Shown here piece after piece: positions 32,675 to 41,800 of a DNA stretch of 64,000 bases; positions within the stretch are counted from its first letter, which is position 1, and the number at the start of each line of letters is the position of its first letter. Where the stretch lies: assembly GCF_039542035.1 (NCBI RefSeq), contig NZ_BAABHJ010000008.1, forward strand, positions 124,001 through 188,000. Direction: 5' to 3'. The stretch comes from Actinoallomurus liliacearum (lineage in GTDB: Bacteria > Actinomycetota > Actinomycetes > Streptosporangiales > Streptosporangiaceae). The notes beneath the pieces are model-generated. The model was not told where the DNA came from. It was given only the letters and a program-made list of their open reading frames with translations, and did not search any database. The position numbers and the translations under genes were made by a program.

Positions 32675-33969
32675 CCGCCGCACCGGACCTCGACGCCCAC
32701 GCCCCGGCCTCCGGCGCGTACGACGTCGCCATCGTCGGGCTCGGGTACGTCGGGCTGCCGACCGCGCTGGCGTTCCACGCCGCCGGCGCCCGCGTGCTCG
32801 CCATCGACGCGAGTGCCGAGCGCCTCGCCAGGATCCGGTCGCGCCGGGTCGACCTCCTCCCCTCCGACCACACCCGACTGGAGACGGCGCTGGGCGACGA
32901 GGCCTTCGCCCTGGTCACCGACCCGTCGTACGCGTCCTGGGCCCGTGCCGTGGTGATCTGCGTGCCGACCCCGGTCACCGCGCACCTGACGCCGGATCTG
33001 TCCGCCCTGGACCGGGCCTGCGCGTCGGCGGTCCTGCACGCGGTACCCGGGCAGGTCGTCATCCTCACCTCGACCAGCTACGTCGGCTGCACGGAGGACC
33101 TGCTCGCCGGACCGCTGCGGCGGCGCGGGCTCCAGGTGGGCCGGGACGTCTTCGTCGCCTTCAGCCCGGAGCGGATCGACCCGGGCAACGACCGGTACGC
33201 CCATGAGGTCGTCCCCCGGGTCGTCGGCGGGGCCACCCCGCAGTGCACGGCCGAGGCGGTCAAGGTCCTCGCCCACTGCACCGGCAACCTGCACGAGGTG
33301 TCCTCCGCCGGCGCCGCCGAGATGACCAAGCTGTTCGAGAACACGTTCCGGGCCGTCAACATCGCGCTGGCCAACGAGGTCGCGGAGATCAGCCGGACCC
33401 TCGGCCTGGACGTCATGGAGGTCATCAACGCTGCGGCGACCAAGCCGTACGGGTTCATGCCGTTCTTCCCGGGGCCGGGGGCCGGCGGGCACTGCATCCC
33501 CTGCGACCCCCACTACCTGCTCTGGCAACTGCGCAAGACGCGGCTCCCGACCCCCGTCGTCACCCAGGCCATGTCCGCGATCGCGGGGCGTCCCCGGCGG
33601 GTCGTCGACCGTGTCCGCGAGGTGCTGTCCGAGGCCGGGATCGGCCTGGCGGGCGCGCGCGTCCTGGTGCTGGGCGTGAGCTACAAGCCGGACGTCGAGG
33701 ACGTCCGGGAGTCCCCCGCCCTGGAGATCATCGAGGGGCTGCTGGCGGCCGGCGCCCAGGTCGCCTACCACGATCCCCTCGTCCCGGAGATCCGGCTGCC
33801 GGAGGGCGGCGTGCTCGGCAGCGTCGATCCGCCGCGGGCCGGTGAGACCGACCTCGTCATCGCGCACACGACGCACCGGTCCCTGGACCTGTCCTGGTTG
33901 CCCGAGGACCAGCTCGTCCTGGACGCGACGTACCGCCTCACCGGCGCCGGTCGCCGCGTTCCCCTCTGA
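32668..33969 (+). CDS. Nucleotide-sugar (UDP-glucose/UDP-HexNAc) 6-dehydrogenase
   Basis: The 433-residue enzyme oxidises the C6 hydroxyl of a UDP-sugar to a carboxylate, giving a uronic-acid donor. The NAD fold starts with VAIVGLGYVGLPTA (residue ~20). The middle holds FSPERIDPGN and EMTKLFENTFRAVNIALANE. The catalytic Cys lies in GPGAGGHCIPCDPHYL, a version closer to UDP-N-acetyl-mannosaminuronate/WbpA-type enzymes than to classic UDP-glucose dehydrogenase. It heads the polysaccharide operon and is translationally coupled to the leader repeat. The downstream synthase would use its UDP-uronic acid. Confidence 0.92.
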   Translation: MTTAAPDLDAHAPASGAYDVAIVGLGYVGLPTALAFHAAGARVLAIDASAERLARIRSRRVDLLPSDHTRLETALGDEAFALVTDPSYASWARAVVICVPTPVTAHLTPDLSALDRACASAVLHAVPGQVVILTSTSYVGCTEDLLAGPLRRRGLQVGRDVFVAFSPERIDPGNDRYAHEVVPRVVGGATPQCTAEAVKVLAHCTGNLHEVSSAGAAEMTKLFENTFRAVNIALANEVAEISRTLGLDVMEVINAAATKPYGFMPFFPGPGAGGHCIPCDPHYLLWQLRKTRLPTPVVTQAMSAIAGRPRRVVDRVREVLSEAGIGLAGARVLVLGVSYKPDVEDVRESPALEIIEGLLAAGAQVAYHDPLVPEIRLPEGGVLGSVDPPRAGETDLVIAHTTHRSLDLSWLPEDQLVLDATYRLTGAGRRVPL

Positions 33970-34074
33970 GCCCGTTCCCCTCTGCCCCCGCCGTGTCGAA
34001 GGACGGAGGCGGCGCCGAGCGGTACCCGGCGCCGTCCCGTCCCGTCATGCCCATCGAGCACGAGGAGAGTCTTC

Positions 34075-35421
34075 GTGAGCACGCCACCCCTCCCGGGGGA
34101 CCGAGCCCGGCCCGGGCGGCTCGCGTCCTTCGGGGCGTTCGCCGGCGTCACGGTCATCTGTCTGGTCATCGCCTGGCACGTCGGGATCAAGGTCGCGTTC
34201 CTGCGCGGCGACCCGTTCACCCCCACCTACACGATCGCGGTCAGCGGCTACGTGCTGAGCCGGTTCCTGCTGGCGGCCTTCTACCGGCCGCCGCGCGACG
34301 TGGGCCTCACGCCCACGGTCGCGATCATCGTCCCCTCCTTCAACGAGGGCGAGGCGGTGGTCCGCACCATCGACTCCTGCATGGCGCTGGACTATCCCCG
34401 CGACCGGCTGGAGCTGGTCGTCGTCAACGACGGGTCCAACGACGACACCTGGGAGCACATGCTGCGGGCGGCCGCCGCCCATCCCCCGGGAGCGGTGCGG
34501 TGCGTCGACCTCGGGAGCAACCAGGGCAAGCGCGCGGCCATGGCGGCCGGCATCCGCGCGACGTCGGCGGAGATCCTCGTCTTCGTCGACTCGGACTCCA
34601 TGCCGGCGCCCGAGGCCGTCCGCAAGCTCGTCCAGGGCTTCGCCGACCCGAAGGTCGGCGCGATCTCCGGCCTCACCTACGCGCGCAACGCCGGGACCAA
34701 CACGCTCACCCGCATGCAGGCGGCGCGGTACTACGTCTCGTTCCAGCTCCTCAAGAGCGCCGAGTCCGTGCTGGGCGCGGTCACCTGCTGCTCCGGCTGC
34801 TTCGCCGCCTACCGCCGCGCGGCGGTCGAGCCGCTGCTGGACGCCTGGGAGAACCAGCGGTTCCTCGGCGTGCAGTGCACGTACGGCGACGACCGGGCGC
34901 TGACCAACCGGGTGATCAAGACCGGCTGGATCACCCGGTACGACTCCCGCGCCGAGGCGTGGACCGACGTCCCGGACGCCTACCGGAAGTTCTTCCGGCA
35001 GCAGCTGCGCTGGAAGAAGTCCTGGAGCCGGGAGGGGCCGCTCCTGCTGTCGCACATCTGGCGGAGCCGCACCCGTGCGCTGCCGTCGGTCGCCGTGCAG
35101 ACCTGCGCCGGGCTGCTCAGCCCGATCGTCATCTTCCTCACCGTCGTCCGGGCCGTCGTGGAGGGGCACTCGCCGCTGATCTATTTCCTCGGCCTGTACC
35201 TCGTGTCGATGGCGTACGCGTTCGTCTACCGAATGCTGCGCAAAGACGGCCTGTGGCTCTACGCCTTCATCGGAACGTTCTTCTACATCACCTTTTCGCC
35301 GCAGTTGTTGTGGGCCATCGCCCGCATTCGCGACGGGAAATGGGGCACCCGCTCGGTGGACCGGCGGCGGCCCCCGGCATACCGGATCACCCCCTCCCCG
35401 CAGGTGGCGCAGGATGGCTGA
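34075..35421 (+). CDS. Processive family 2 glycosyltransferase, hyaluronan-synthase-like
   Basis: The 448-residue membrane enzyme has N-terminal helices (~18-70), a GT-A domain with IIVPSFNEGEA, VVNDGSNDDT, DxD in FVDSDS, SGCFAAYRR and GDDRALTN. The processivity motif QQLRWKKSWSREG follows, then about four C-terminal helices. The GDDRxLTN and QQxRWxKSxxRE strings match hyaluronan synthases and are close to NodC/chitin synthases. It should polymerise and extrude a glycan across the membrane. GTG 34075 has GAGGAGAG upstream. The last 8 bases overlap the next gene. Confidence 0.9.
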   Translation: MSTPPLPGDRARPGRLASFGAFAGVTVICLVIAWHVGIKVAFLRGDPFTPTYTIAVSGYVLSRFLLAAFYRPPRDVGLTPTVAIIVPSFNEGEAVVRTIDSCMALDYPRDRLELVVVNDGSNDDTWEHMLRAAAAHPPGAVRCVDLGSNQGKRAAMAAGIRATSAEILVFVDSDSMPAPEAVRKLVQGFADPKVGAISGLTYARNAGTNTLTRMQAARYYVSFQLLKSAESVLGAVTCCSGCFAAYRRAAVEPLLDAWENQRFLGVQCTYGDDRALTNRVIKTGWITRYDSRAEAWTDVPDAYRKFFRQQLRWKKSWSREGPLLLSHIWRSRTRALPSVAVQTCAGLLSPIVIFLTVVRAVVEGHSPLIYFLGLYLVSMAYAFVYRMLRKDGLWLYAFIGTFFYITFSPQLLWAIARIRDGKWGTRSVDRRRPPAYRITPSPQVAQDG

Positions 35422-36931
35422 GCCGACCCGCCTCAAGCGGCTGGGCGAGGCCGTCAACAGCACGGTGTTCATCGCCGCCCTGGCCCTCGTGCTCGTCGTG
35501 TGGGTCGCGATGAGCCGTCCGTTCGATCCGCCGCGGCAGGCCCCGGCGCCGGCGCGGCTCGACACGGCGACCGCGCGGACCGCCGCCGGCCTGCCCGGCT
35601 ACCCCGGCTCGGTGGTCGTGCTGACCTACCACGCGGTGTCCGACGGCGACCACGCCGGCAGCACGCTGACCCGGCGGCTGTTCGGCGAGCACCTGGCCGC
35701 CCTGGCCGCCGCGGGCTACCGCACGGTCCGGCTCGCCGACGTCGAACGGCTGATCGCGCACCAGCCCGTACGGCTGCCGCCGAAGGCGCTGCTGCTGACG
35801 TTCGACGACGGGACGCTGACCGACTGGACGACGGTCGACCCGATGCTCGAGCGCTACCACTTCACCGCGGTCGCGTTCCTCACGACGTCGAAGGTGGTGG
35901 CCGCCGGGACGCCGTCGTACTACCTGTCGACCCGGCAGCTGCGGGCGCTGCGCGCGACGGGCCGCTGGGAGTTCGGCTCGCACTCGCACGCGATGCACGA
36001 GCAGGTGCCGGTGCCGGGCGACCTCGCGCCGCCGCTCGGCAACCGGATCCTCGTCCACGGACGGCTGGAGTCCCCGGCGGCGTGGCGGTCCCGGGTGCGC
36101 GCCGACCTGGCCCGCAGCCAGGCGTTCTTCCGGCACGTCCTCGGGCGGCCCGCGAGCGCGTTCTCGTACCCGTTCGGCGACACCGGCAGCATGGGCGACT
36201 CCCCGGCGCTGGCGAAGGAGCTGCCCGGCCTGCTGCGCGACGCCGGGTTCGGCGTCGCCTTCATCGGCGAGAACGTCCCGACCGAGCACGTCAACGCGGT
36301 CAGCGCCCAGTCGCCCCGCTGGACGCTGGACCGCATCGGCGTCCGCGCGACGACGTCGGTGTCGGACCTGCTGGAGATGGTCCGCGGGGCGGTGCCGGTC
36401 GCGCCGCCGCACGACCTGGCGGCCCTGCGGTGGATGGGCGACCTGGCCGACTGCGCCCACCGGTCCGGCGGTCTGGCCGTGCGCAGCGACGGCTACGGCA
36501 CCTGCCTGCTCGATGGCGGCGTCAACACCAGCCAGTGGGTGGACTACACGGTGCGCGCCCGCGTGACCGGCGTGAACCGCCACGCCGCCGCCGTCATCGC
36601 CGTACGGGACGGCGCGGGCGCGGGCCACCGCGGCCGGCTCGAGGTCGTCCTCGGGGAGAGCTCGATCGTCGTCCGCCAGCAGATCGGCGACGCGGCACGG
36701 GTCGTGCTCGCCAAGGCGGTCCTCCCCGCGAGCCGCACCGGGCGGGCCGTACTGATCCGGGTCCACCGCGACACCGCGGACGTCACCGTCGACGGCCGCC
36801 GGCTACGGGCGACCTTCGACCGGCGCCTGCACGAAGGCGGGATCAAGTTCGGCATCGCCGCGGACGGCGGCCGCCGGATCGTCGTGTACGAGCGCCCGAC
36901 CCTGACCCCGGACACCCGGCAGAACCGATGA
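35414..36931 (+). CDS. Membrane-anchored polysaccharide deacetylase with C-terminal beta domain
   Basis: The 505-residue protein has an N-terminal anchor (~18-34) and a NodB-type domain of the PgaB kind: VLTYHAVSD, LLTFDDG and FGSHSHAMH carry the catalytic Asp and metal ligands. A C-terminal domain of about 170 residues (VDYTVRARVTGVNRHAAAVI onward) looks like a lectin-type beta sandwich and resembles the product of the gene at 39098. It likely de-N-acetylates the nascent glycan outside the membrane. It overlaps the synthase gene by 8 bases. Confidence 0.9.
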   Translation: MAEPTRLKRLGEAVNSTVFIAALALVLVVWVAMSRPFDPPRQAPAPARLDTATARTAAGLPGYPGSVVVLTYHAVSDGDHAGSTLTRRLFGEHLAALAAAGYRTVRLADVERLIAHQPVRLPPKALLLTFDDGTLTDWTTVDPMLERYHFTAVAFLTTSKVVAAGTPSYYLSTRQLRALRATGRWEFGSHSHAMHEQVPVPGDLAPPLGNRILVHGRLESPAAWRSRVRADLARSQAFFRHVLGRPASAFSYPFGDTGSMGDSPALAKELPGLLRDAGFGVAFIGENVPTEHVNAVSAQSPRWTLDRIGVRATTSVSDLLEMVRGAVPVAPPHDLAALRWMGDLADCAHRSGGLAVRSDGYGTCLLDGGVNTSQWVDYTVRARVTGVNRHAAAVIAVRDGAGAGHRGRLEVVLGESSIVVRQQIGDAARVVLAKAVLPASRTGRAVLIRVHRDTADVTVDGRRLRATFDRRLHEGGIKFGIAADGGRRIVVYERPTLTPDTRQNR

Positions 36932-36942
36932 GAGAAGGACCG

Positions 36943-38283
36943 ATGGCCCACAGACCTCCCCCGGCGGCCGCCCGCCTCGCGGCGCTGTTCGCCCTGCTGT
37001 GCGCGGCGCTCGCCGTGCCCGGCGTGAGCGGTACCGCGCACGCCCTCACGAACACCGTCGTCACCCTCGGCTTCGACGACGGCGTGAAGGACCAGTTCAC
37101 CAACGCCCGCCCGATCCTGCAGTCCCACCACATGCGCGGGACCTTCTACATCAACAGCGGGCAGACCAACCTCACCAACTACATGACGCAGGCCGACATC
37201 GCGGCCCTCGCCTCGGACGGGGACGAGATCGCCGGCCACACCGTCGACCACGCCGACCTGACGACCCTGTCCTCCGACGACGCCAAGCGGGAGGTCTGCA
37301 ACGACCGGGTGACCCTGCTCGGCTGGGGCTTCGCGGTCAAGAACTTCGCCTACCCGTACGGTTCTGAGAACGCCGCCACCGAGCAGATCGTGCGCGACTG
37401 CGGCTACAACAGCGCCCGCGCGGTCGGCGGCGTCGTGTCGCCCGGCTCCTGCGACGGCTGCGGCTACGCCGAGACCATCCCGCCGGCCGACGTGTACAAC
37501 ATGCAGACGCCCGACTCGATCAAGTCCGACACGAGCCTGGCCACGCTCAAGAGCCTGGTCACCAACGCCGAACGGCACGGCGGCGGCTGGGTGCAACTCG
37601 TCTTCCACCACGTCTGCGACGGCTGCACGGACACCTACTCGGTCAGCCCCAGCACGCTGTCGGACTTCCTCGACTGGCTCTCCCTCCGTGCCCTGCTCGG
37701 CACGACGGTCAAGACGGTCGACCAGGTGATCGGCGGCGCGCAGCAGCCGCCCGTGAACGGCCCGCCGCTGAACCCGCCGACCCACGGCAACCTCGTCCAG
37801 AACCCCTCGCTCGAGTCGGCCTCAGGCGGGCTGCCGGCCTGTTTCCAGTACGGCGGGTACGGGACGAACACCTACACCTGGACCCGGTCCACCGACGCGC
37901 ACACCGGCTCGTACTCCCAACAGCTCGACGTCACCGCGCTGACCAGCGGGGACCGCAAACTCGTCACCAAACAGGACGCCAACACCTGCGCCCCGGTCGC
38001 CACGCCGGGCCACGTCTACGACGCGTCGGCCTGGTACAAGGGCAGCTGGGGAGCGGACGTGCAGGTCAAGCTGACGCTGTACTACCGGACCAGCGCCGGC
38101 ACGTGGGTGTACTGGACGAGCGGCCCCGCGCTGCCCGCGACGAGCACCTGGACGAAGACCCCGGCCTTTACGAGCCCGGCCGCTCCCGCCGACGCCACCG
38201 GCCTGTCCATGGGCATCTCCCTCGCGGGCACCGGCACCATCTACACCGACGACTACGACATCACGGACCCGGCCAACCCATGA
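36943..38283 (+). CDS. Secreted polysaccharide deacetylase with C-terminal carbohydrate-binding-like domain
   Basis: A signal peptide (LAALFALLCAALAVPGVSGT, cleavage near AHA) precedes a NodB domain with TLGFDDG, AGHTVDHADL and AYPYGS. From about residue 270 a CBM-like beta sandwich begins NLVQNPSLESASGG. ATG 36943 is preferred because AGAAGGA precedes it; ATG 36928 overlaps the previous stop as ATGA and is the alternative. It should act on exported polysaccharide. Its stop overlaps leader repeat copy 2. Confidence 0.9.
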   Translation: MAHRPPPAAARLAALFALLCAALAVPGVSGTAHALTNTVVTLGFDDGVKDQFTNARPILQSHHMRGTFYINSGQTNLTNYMTQADIAALASDGDEIAGHTVDHADLTTLSSDDAKREVCNDRVTLLGWGFAVKNFAYPYGSENAATEQIVRDCGYNSARAVGGVVSPGSCDGCGYAETIPPADVYNMQTPDSIKSDTSLATLKSLVTNAERHGGGWVQLVFHHVCDGCTDTYSVSPSTLSDFLDWLSLRALLGTTVKTVDQVIGGAQQPPVNGPPLNPPTHGNLVQNPSLESASGGLPACFQYGGYGTNTYTWTRSTDAHTGSYSQQLDVTALTSGDRKLVTKQDANTCAPVATPGHVYDASAWYKGSWGADVQVKLTLYYRTSAGTWVYWTSGPALPATSTWTKTPAFTSPAAPADATGLSMGISLAGTGTIYTDDYDITDPANP

Positions 38284-38352
38284 CCGAGCGAAGCGAGGGA
38301 ATCGGCGAACACAGCGCCTCTGGCCACTCCTCCGACGAAGGAGGACGCATGA
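38280..38352 (+). repeat. Leader repeat copy 2, in frame with the next deacetylase
   Basis: ATG 38280 overlaps the upstream stop (ATGA) and begins MTERSEGIGEHS. This copy is one base longer than copies 1 and 3 (69 rather than 68 bases to the next ATG), so it reads in frame into the deacetylase at 38349 instead of ending in ATGA. TCCTCC (38328-38333), loop GACGAA, GGAGGA (38340-38345) forms a hairpin that covers the Shine-Dalgarno of that gene. Confidence 0.8.
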
Positions 38353-39080
38353 GCAGCAGGAGAGTCCTCGCGGAGCTCGGCCTGGGAGTCGGACTGCTGG
38401 CCCTCACCGCCGGGCTCACGATCGACGTGCTGTCCCCACCGGGCAAGGCCGACACCGAGAAGGCCCGTACGGTCGTGACCACCGCCATGCTGCAGGCCGC
38501 GCGGACGGACAACCGCTGCACGCGCGGCCGGGTCGCGCTGACCTTCGACGACGGCCCGGACATCTACACGCCGCAGGTGCTGAAGGTCCTGCGCGCGTAC
38601 GGGGTCCGGGCGACCTTCTTCGTCATGGGCCAGAAGGCGGCCGTGCGGCCCGCCCTGATCAGGGCGGAGGTGGCGGGAGGCCATCTGGTCGAGAACCACA
38701 GCTGGAGCCATCCGCACATGGCCGACCTCGACCAGGCGCAGATCGACTGGCAGCTGACCGCGACGCAACGGGCGATCACGGCGGCGGGGGCGCCGGCGCC
38801 GACGCTGTTCCGGCCGCCGTTCGGCAACACCAACACCACGGTCGACGGGGAGGCGAAGCTGACCGGGATGCGGGTGATCCGCTGGTCGATCGACACCGCC
38901 GACTGGCGCGGCCGCGAGCCGGGCGACATCGCCGCCTCCGTCCTCGACCAGGTGGTTCCGGGCGCCGTGGTGCTCATGCACGACGGCGTCCGCCAGTCCG
39001 CCGCCACGGTGCAGGCGCTGCCCACGGTGATCCGCGGGCTGCGCGCCCGCGGGTTCTGCACCGCCCTCGCCACCGACTGA
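38349..39080 (+). CDS. Polysaccharide deacetylase (CE4, NodB-type), membrane-anchored
   Basis: The 243-residue enzyme shows all five CE4 motifs: TFDDGPD, NHSWSHP, RPPFGN, the Trp in WSIDTADW, and VVLMHDG. It is the most canonical deacetylase of the three in this operon. An N-terminal helix (GLGVGLLALTAGLTIDVL) anchors or exports it. ATG 38349 follows GAAGGAGGA from the leader repeat; translation from the leader ATG 38280 would add 23 in-frame residues. Confidence 0.93.
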   Translation: MSSRRVLAELGLGVGLLALTAGLTIDVLSPPGKADTEKARTVVTTAMLQAARTDNRCTRGRVALTFDDGPDIYTPQVLKVLRAYGVRATFFVMGQKAAVRPALIRAEVAGGHLVENHSWSHPHMADLDQAQIDWQLTATQRAITAAGAPAPTLFRPPFGNTNTTVDGEAKLTGMRVIRWSIDTADWRGREPGDIAASVLDQVVPGAVVLMHDGVRQSAATVQALPTVIRGLRARGFCTALATD

Positions 39081-39097
39081 CCGGGAAGGACGCGTCG

Positions 39098-39973
39098 ATG
39101 CATCGGCACAACGGGCGTACGCGCGACGTCCTCCACACGGCGGGCGAGCCGCGTTCCGGCGCCGTCCCGCCCGCCTCGGCGGCCCCGGGCCGCCCCCGGC
39201 GGCGGCCCGGCGTCCGGACCGCGTTGCTGCTCACCGCGGTCGCGGTGGTCGGGACGGGCGGCTGGGCGGTGTGGTCCCGGCCACACCCGGTGGCGTTCGC
39301 GCCGCGGCTGACGGGGCCGGACCGGCTCGTCACCAACGAGTTCGCGCACTGGAACCCGCAGACGCCGGGCACCCACGTCTCCCGGGACTGGGACGTCAGC
39401 AGCGGGTCGCTGTTCGTCCACCGGGGCGTCGCCTGGTCCGGTGTGCCGGACGCGTCGGTCCCGGACGCGGGATCGTCCCGGGGCACGGGGTCGAGCGTGT
39501 TCCGGATGACCACGCGGCGCCGGGACTTCGAGGACGTCACGGTGTCCCTGCGGGTGCGGAACCTGGGGCTGACGGCCACCGGGCGCGCGGCCGCGTCGGA
39601 GATCGACGGGGTGCACCTCTTCCTGCGCTGGCAGAGTCCGGAGAAGCTCTACGTCGTCTCGCTGAACCGCCGGGACGGCCTCATGGTGGTCAAGAAGAAG
39701 CTGCCCGGCGGCGACGCCAACGGCGGCACGTACTACACCCTGGGCCAGGCCCGCTACGCCGTCCCGTACGGCCGCTGGCAGGCGTTCCGGGTCCGGATCA
39801 GGACGTCCGGCGGCGGCCTGGTGACGATCACGGCCGCCCAGGACGGCCGTGAGGTGCTGTCGGCGACCGACGACGGCAGCGAGGGGGCGGCGATCCTGTC
39901 CCCGGGCGCGGTCGGGCTGCGCGGTGACAACTGCGACTTCGAGTTCGCCGGCTTCCGCGTCACGCGGACCTAG
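39098..39973 (+). CDS. Membrane-anchored LamG/concanavalin-like protein, hypothetical
   Basis: A cytoplasmic Arg/Pro-rich tail and one helix (TALLLTAVAVVGTGGWAVW, ~42-60) lead to an outer beta-rich domain of about 220 residues: DVTVSLRVRNLGL, VHLFLRWQSPEKLYVVSLNR and GLRGDNCDFEFAGFRV are typical jelly-roll strands. A glycan-binding or processing role in the operon fits but no catalytic residues are evident. ATG 39098 has GGAAGGA upstream. The stop codon lies in the first bases of the operon terminator. Confidence 0.8.
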   Translation: MHRHNGRTRDVLHTAGEPRSGAVPPASAAPGRPRRRPGVRTALLLTAVAVVGTGGWAVWSRPHPVAFAPRLTGPDRLVTNEFAHWNPQTPGTHVSRDWDVSSGSLFVHRGVAWSGVPDASVPDAGSSRGTGSSVFRMTTRRRDFEDVTVSLRVRNLGLTATGRAAASEIDGVHLFLRWQSPEKLYVVSLNRRDGLMVVKKKLPGGDANGGTYYTLGQARYAVPYGRWQAFRVRIRTSGGGLVTITAAQDGREVLSATDDGSEGAAILSPGAVGLRGDNCDFEFAGFRVTRT

Positions 39974-40008
39974 GGCGTGTCTGACAGCGGATCTGTCAGA
40001 CACGCCCT
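39972..40008. terminator. Operon terminator, 16-bp perfect stem
   Basis: AGGGCGTGTCTGACAG (39972-39987), loop CGGAT, then the exact reverse complement (39993-40008). It overlaps the stop codon of the last polysaccharide gene and stands between convergent transcripts, so it can act in both directions. Confidence 0.88.
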
Positions 40009-40033
40009 GGACGCTCCGGCCGCGGAGCCGGCC

Positions 40034-41518
40034 TCAGGTGCTGCGCCCGCTGAGCCAGCGCAGCAGGAGACGGACGCCGTAGCCGGTCGCGCCGCGGGTG
40101 ACCTCGGCGTCGTCGGAGCCGGCCCGGGCCGGCCCGGCGACGTCGAGGTGCGCCCAGGCGCGCCGGCCGGTGAACTCCCGCAGGAACAGCGCCGCGACGA
40201 TGGAGCCCGCGCGGAAGCCGCCGCGCCCCATGTTCGCGAGGTCGGCGACGGTGGAGTCGATCGCCGCGCGGTAGTCGTCGGTCAACGGCATCCGCCACAG
40301 CGGCTCGCCGCTGTCCGCGCCCGCGCCGAGCAGCTCGGCGGCGAGGGCGTCCTCGGTCGCGTACAGCGCGCCGTGCCGCTGGCCCAGCGCCACCTTGGCC
40401 GCCCCGGTGAGCGTGGCGATGTCCACCAGTACGTCGGGGTCGAGCTCGGCGTCGGCGTAGGCGAGGGCGTCGGCCAGGACCAGGCGGCCCTCCGCGTCGG
40501 TGTTCAGCACCTCCGTCGTGGTGCCGCCGTAGTGCCGGATGACGTCGCCGGGGCGCATCGCGGAGCCGGACGGGAGGTTCTCGGCCGCCGCGACCAGCCC
40601 GGTGACCCGAACCGGCACGCGGAGCGCCCGCAGCGCGGTCATCGCGCCGATGACCGCCGCGCCGCCCGCCATGTCGGTCTTCATGGTCTTCATGCTCTCG
40701 TTCTTCTTCAGCGACAGGCCGCCGGAGTCGAACGTGATCCCCTTGCCGACGAGGACGACGTGCCGGTCGGCGGGACCGGTCTCCGGCTCGTACGTCAGCT
40801 CGATCAGGCGCGGCGGGCGGGCCGACCCGGCACCGACCGCGACGATCCCGCCGAAGCCCGCGGCACGCAGCTCCCGCTCGTCGCGGACGCGCACGGCGAG
40901 CCCGGACTCGGCGGCGAGGCGCTCGGCCTGCTCGGCCAGCCACCGCGGGGTCTTCTCCAGCGACGGGGTGTTCGCCAGATCGCGGGCGGCCGCCACGGCA
41001 CGGGCGACGACGGTGCCGCGCTCGACCGCGTCGCCGACCGCCCGCTCCACCTCGGTCAGCAGGGTGATCTTCTCCGCGGCCGGTCTCTTCGGCGGGCCGC
41101 CGACGCGGAAGTCGTACGACGCCAGCAGCAGGCCCTCGGCGAACGCCGCGAGCGCGGCGTCATCGGCGCCGGACGGCACGGCGACCGCGAGGTTCGCACC
41201 GCCCCGCCCGCGCCGCGCGACGGCCGCGCCGGCCCGGCGCAGGGCCGCCGGGGAGCCGTCGCCCACGCCGTACAGCAGCAGGTCGGTGATGCCGTCGCCC
41301 AGCCGGCACGGGGCGCCGACGAGCTCTCCCGGACCGCCCTTGGCCTCCTCGTGGGCGAGCAGGTCGGCCGCGCCCAGCGGGAACACGCCGGTCACCTCGT
41401 CGGCGTACGCGGGGTCGATCTCGGGGCCGGCCTGCACGGGCACCGCGACGACCTCGGCGGTCGTGGCGATGTCCCGGATCCTGCCGTGGACGATGTGCAG
41501 CTCGGTGGAAACCGGCAA
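40034..41518 (-). CDS. pepA: Leucyl aminopeptidase (M17, PepA)
   Basis: The C-terminal catalytic domain shows the M17 metal and active-site motifs: VGKGITFDSGGLSLK (Lys and Asp), MKTDMAGGAAV, and the signature NTDAEGRLVLADAL. The protein is a cytosolic hexameric exopeptidase releasing N-terminal residues. I place the start at TTG 41518 (PVSTELHIVHG next) because AAGGAG stands just upstream and no ATG or GTG fits; this gives 494 residues, normal for PepA. It is co-directional with the DUF3117 gene upstream. Confidence 0.93.
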   Translation of the reverse strand: MPVSTELHIVHGRIRDIATTAEVVAVPVQAGPEIDPAYADEVTGVFPLGAADLLAHEEAKGGPGELVGAPCRLGDGITDLLLYGVGDGSPAALRRAGAAVARRGRGGANLAVAVPSGADDAALAAFAEGLLLASYDFRVGGPPKRPAAEKITLLTEVERAVGDAVERGTVVARAVAAARDLANTPSLEKTPRWLAEQAERLAAESGLAVRVRDERELRAAGFGGIVAVGAGSARPPRLIELTYEPETGPADRHVVLVGKGITFDSGGLSLKKNESMKTMKTDMAGGAAVIGAMTALRALRVPVRVTGLVAAAENLPSGSAMRPGDVIRHYGGTTTEVLNTDAEGRLVLADALAYADAELDPDVLVDIATLTGAAKVALGQRHGALYATEDALAAELLGAGADSGEPLWRMPLTDDYRAAIDSTVADLANMGRGGFRAGSIVAALFLREFTGRRAWAHLDVAGPARAGSDDAEVTRGATGYGVRLLLRWLSGRST

Positions 41519-41576
41519 GACCTCTCCTTCGGGGACGGTCCCGTACGGGTCCGGAAAGGGTCTACGGACAGCGAGA

Positions 41577-41597
41577 CCCCGGCGCGGAACGCCGGGG
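41577..41597 (-). terminator. Hairpin between DUF3117 and pepA
   Basis: CCCCGGCG, loop CGGAA, CGCCGGGG: an 8-bp perfect stem 36 bases beyond the DUF3117 stop. It probably ends that transcript, although there is no T-run. Confidence 0.55.
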
Positions 41598-41632
41598 CCT
41601 TCGCGGAACCTCAATGAACGGGTGACGTCGTC

Positions 41633-41800
41633 TCAGCCCACGACGTCCTTCAGCGCGTCCCCGAGCTCGCCTGCCTCATCCGCCGACAGTTCGACAACGA
41701 GCCGCCCGCCGCCTTCGAGCGGGACACGCATGACGATTCCGCGCCCCTCCTTGGTAACTTCGAGCGGACCATCGCCTGTCCGCGGCTTCATCGCCGCCAT
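41633..41800 (-). CDS. DUF3117 domain protein
   Basis: A 55-residue protein, MAAMKPRTGDGPLEVTKEGR followed by a beta-hairpin segment RLVVELSADEAGELGDALK, matching DUF3117 over its whole length. The family is near-universal in actinobacteria and has no known function. GGAAGGGG lies about 7 bases before ATG 41800. Confidence 0.93.
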   Translation of the reverse strand: MAAMKPRTGDGPLEVTKEGRGIVMRVPLEGGGRLVVELSADEAGELGDALKDVVG

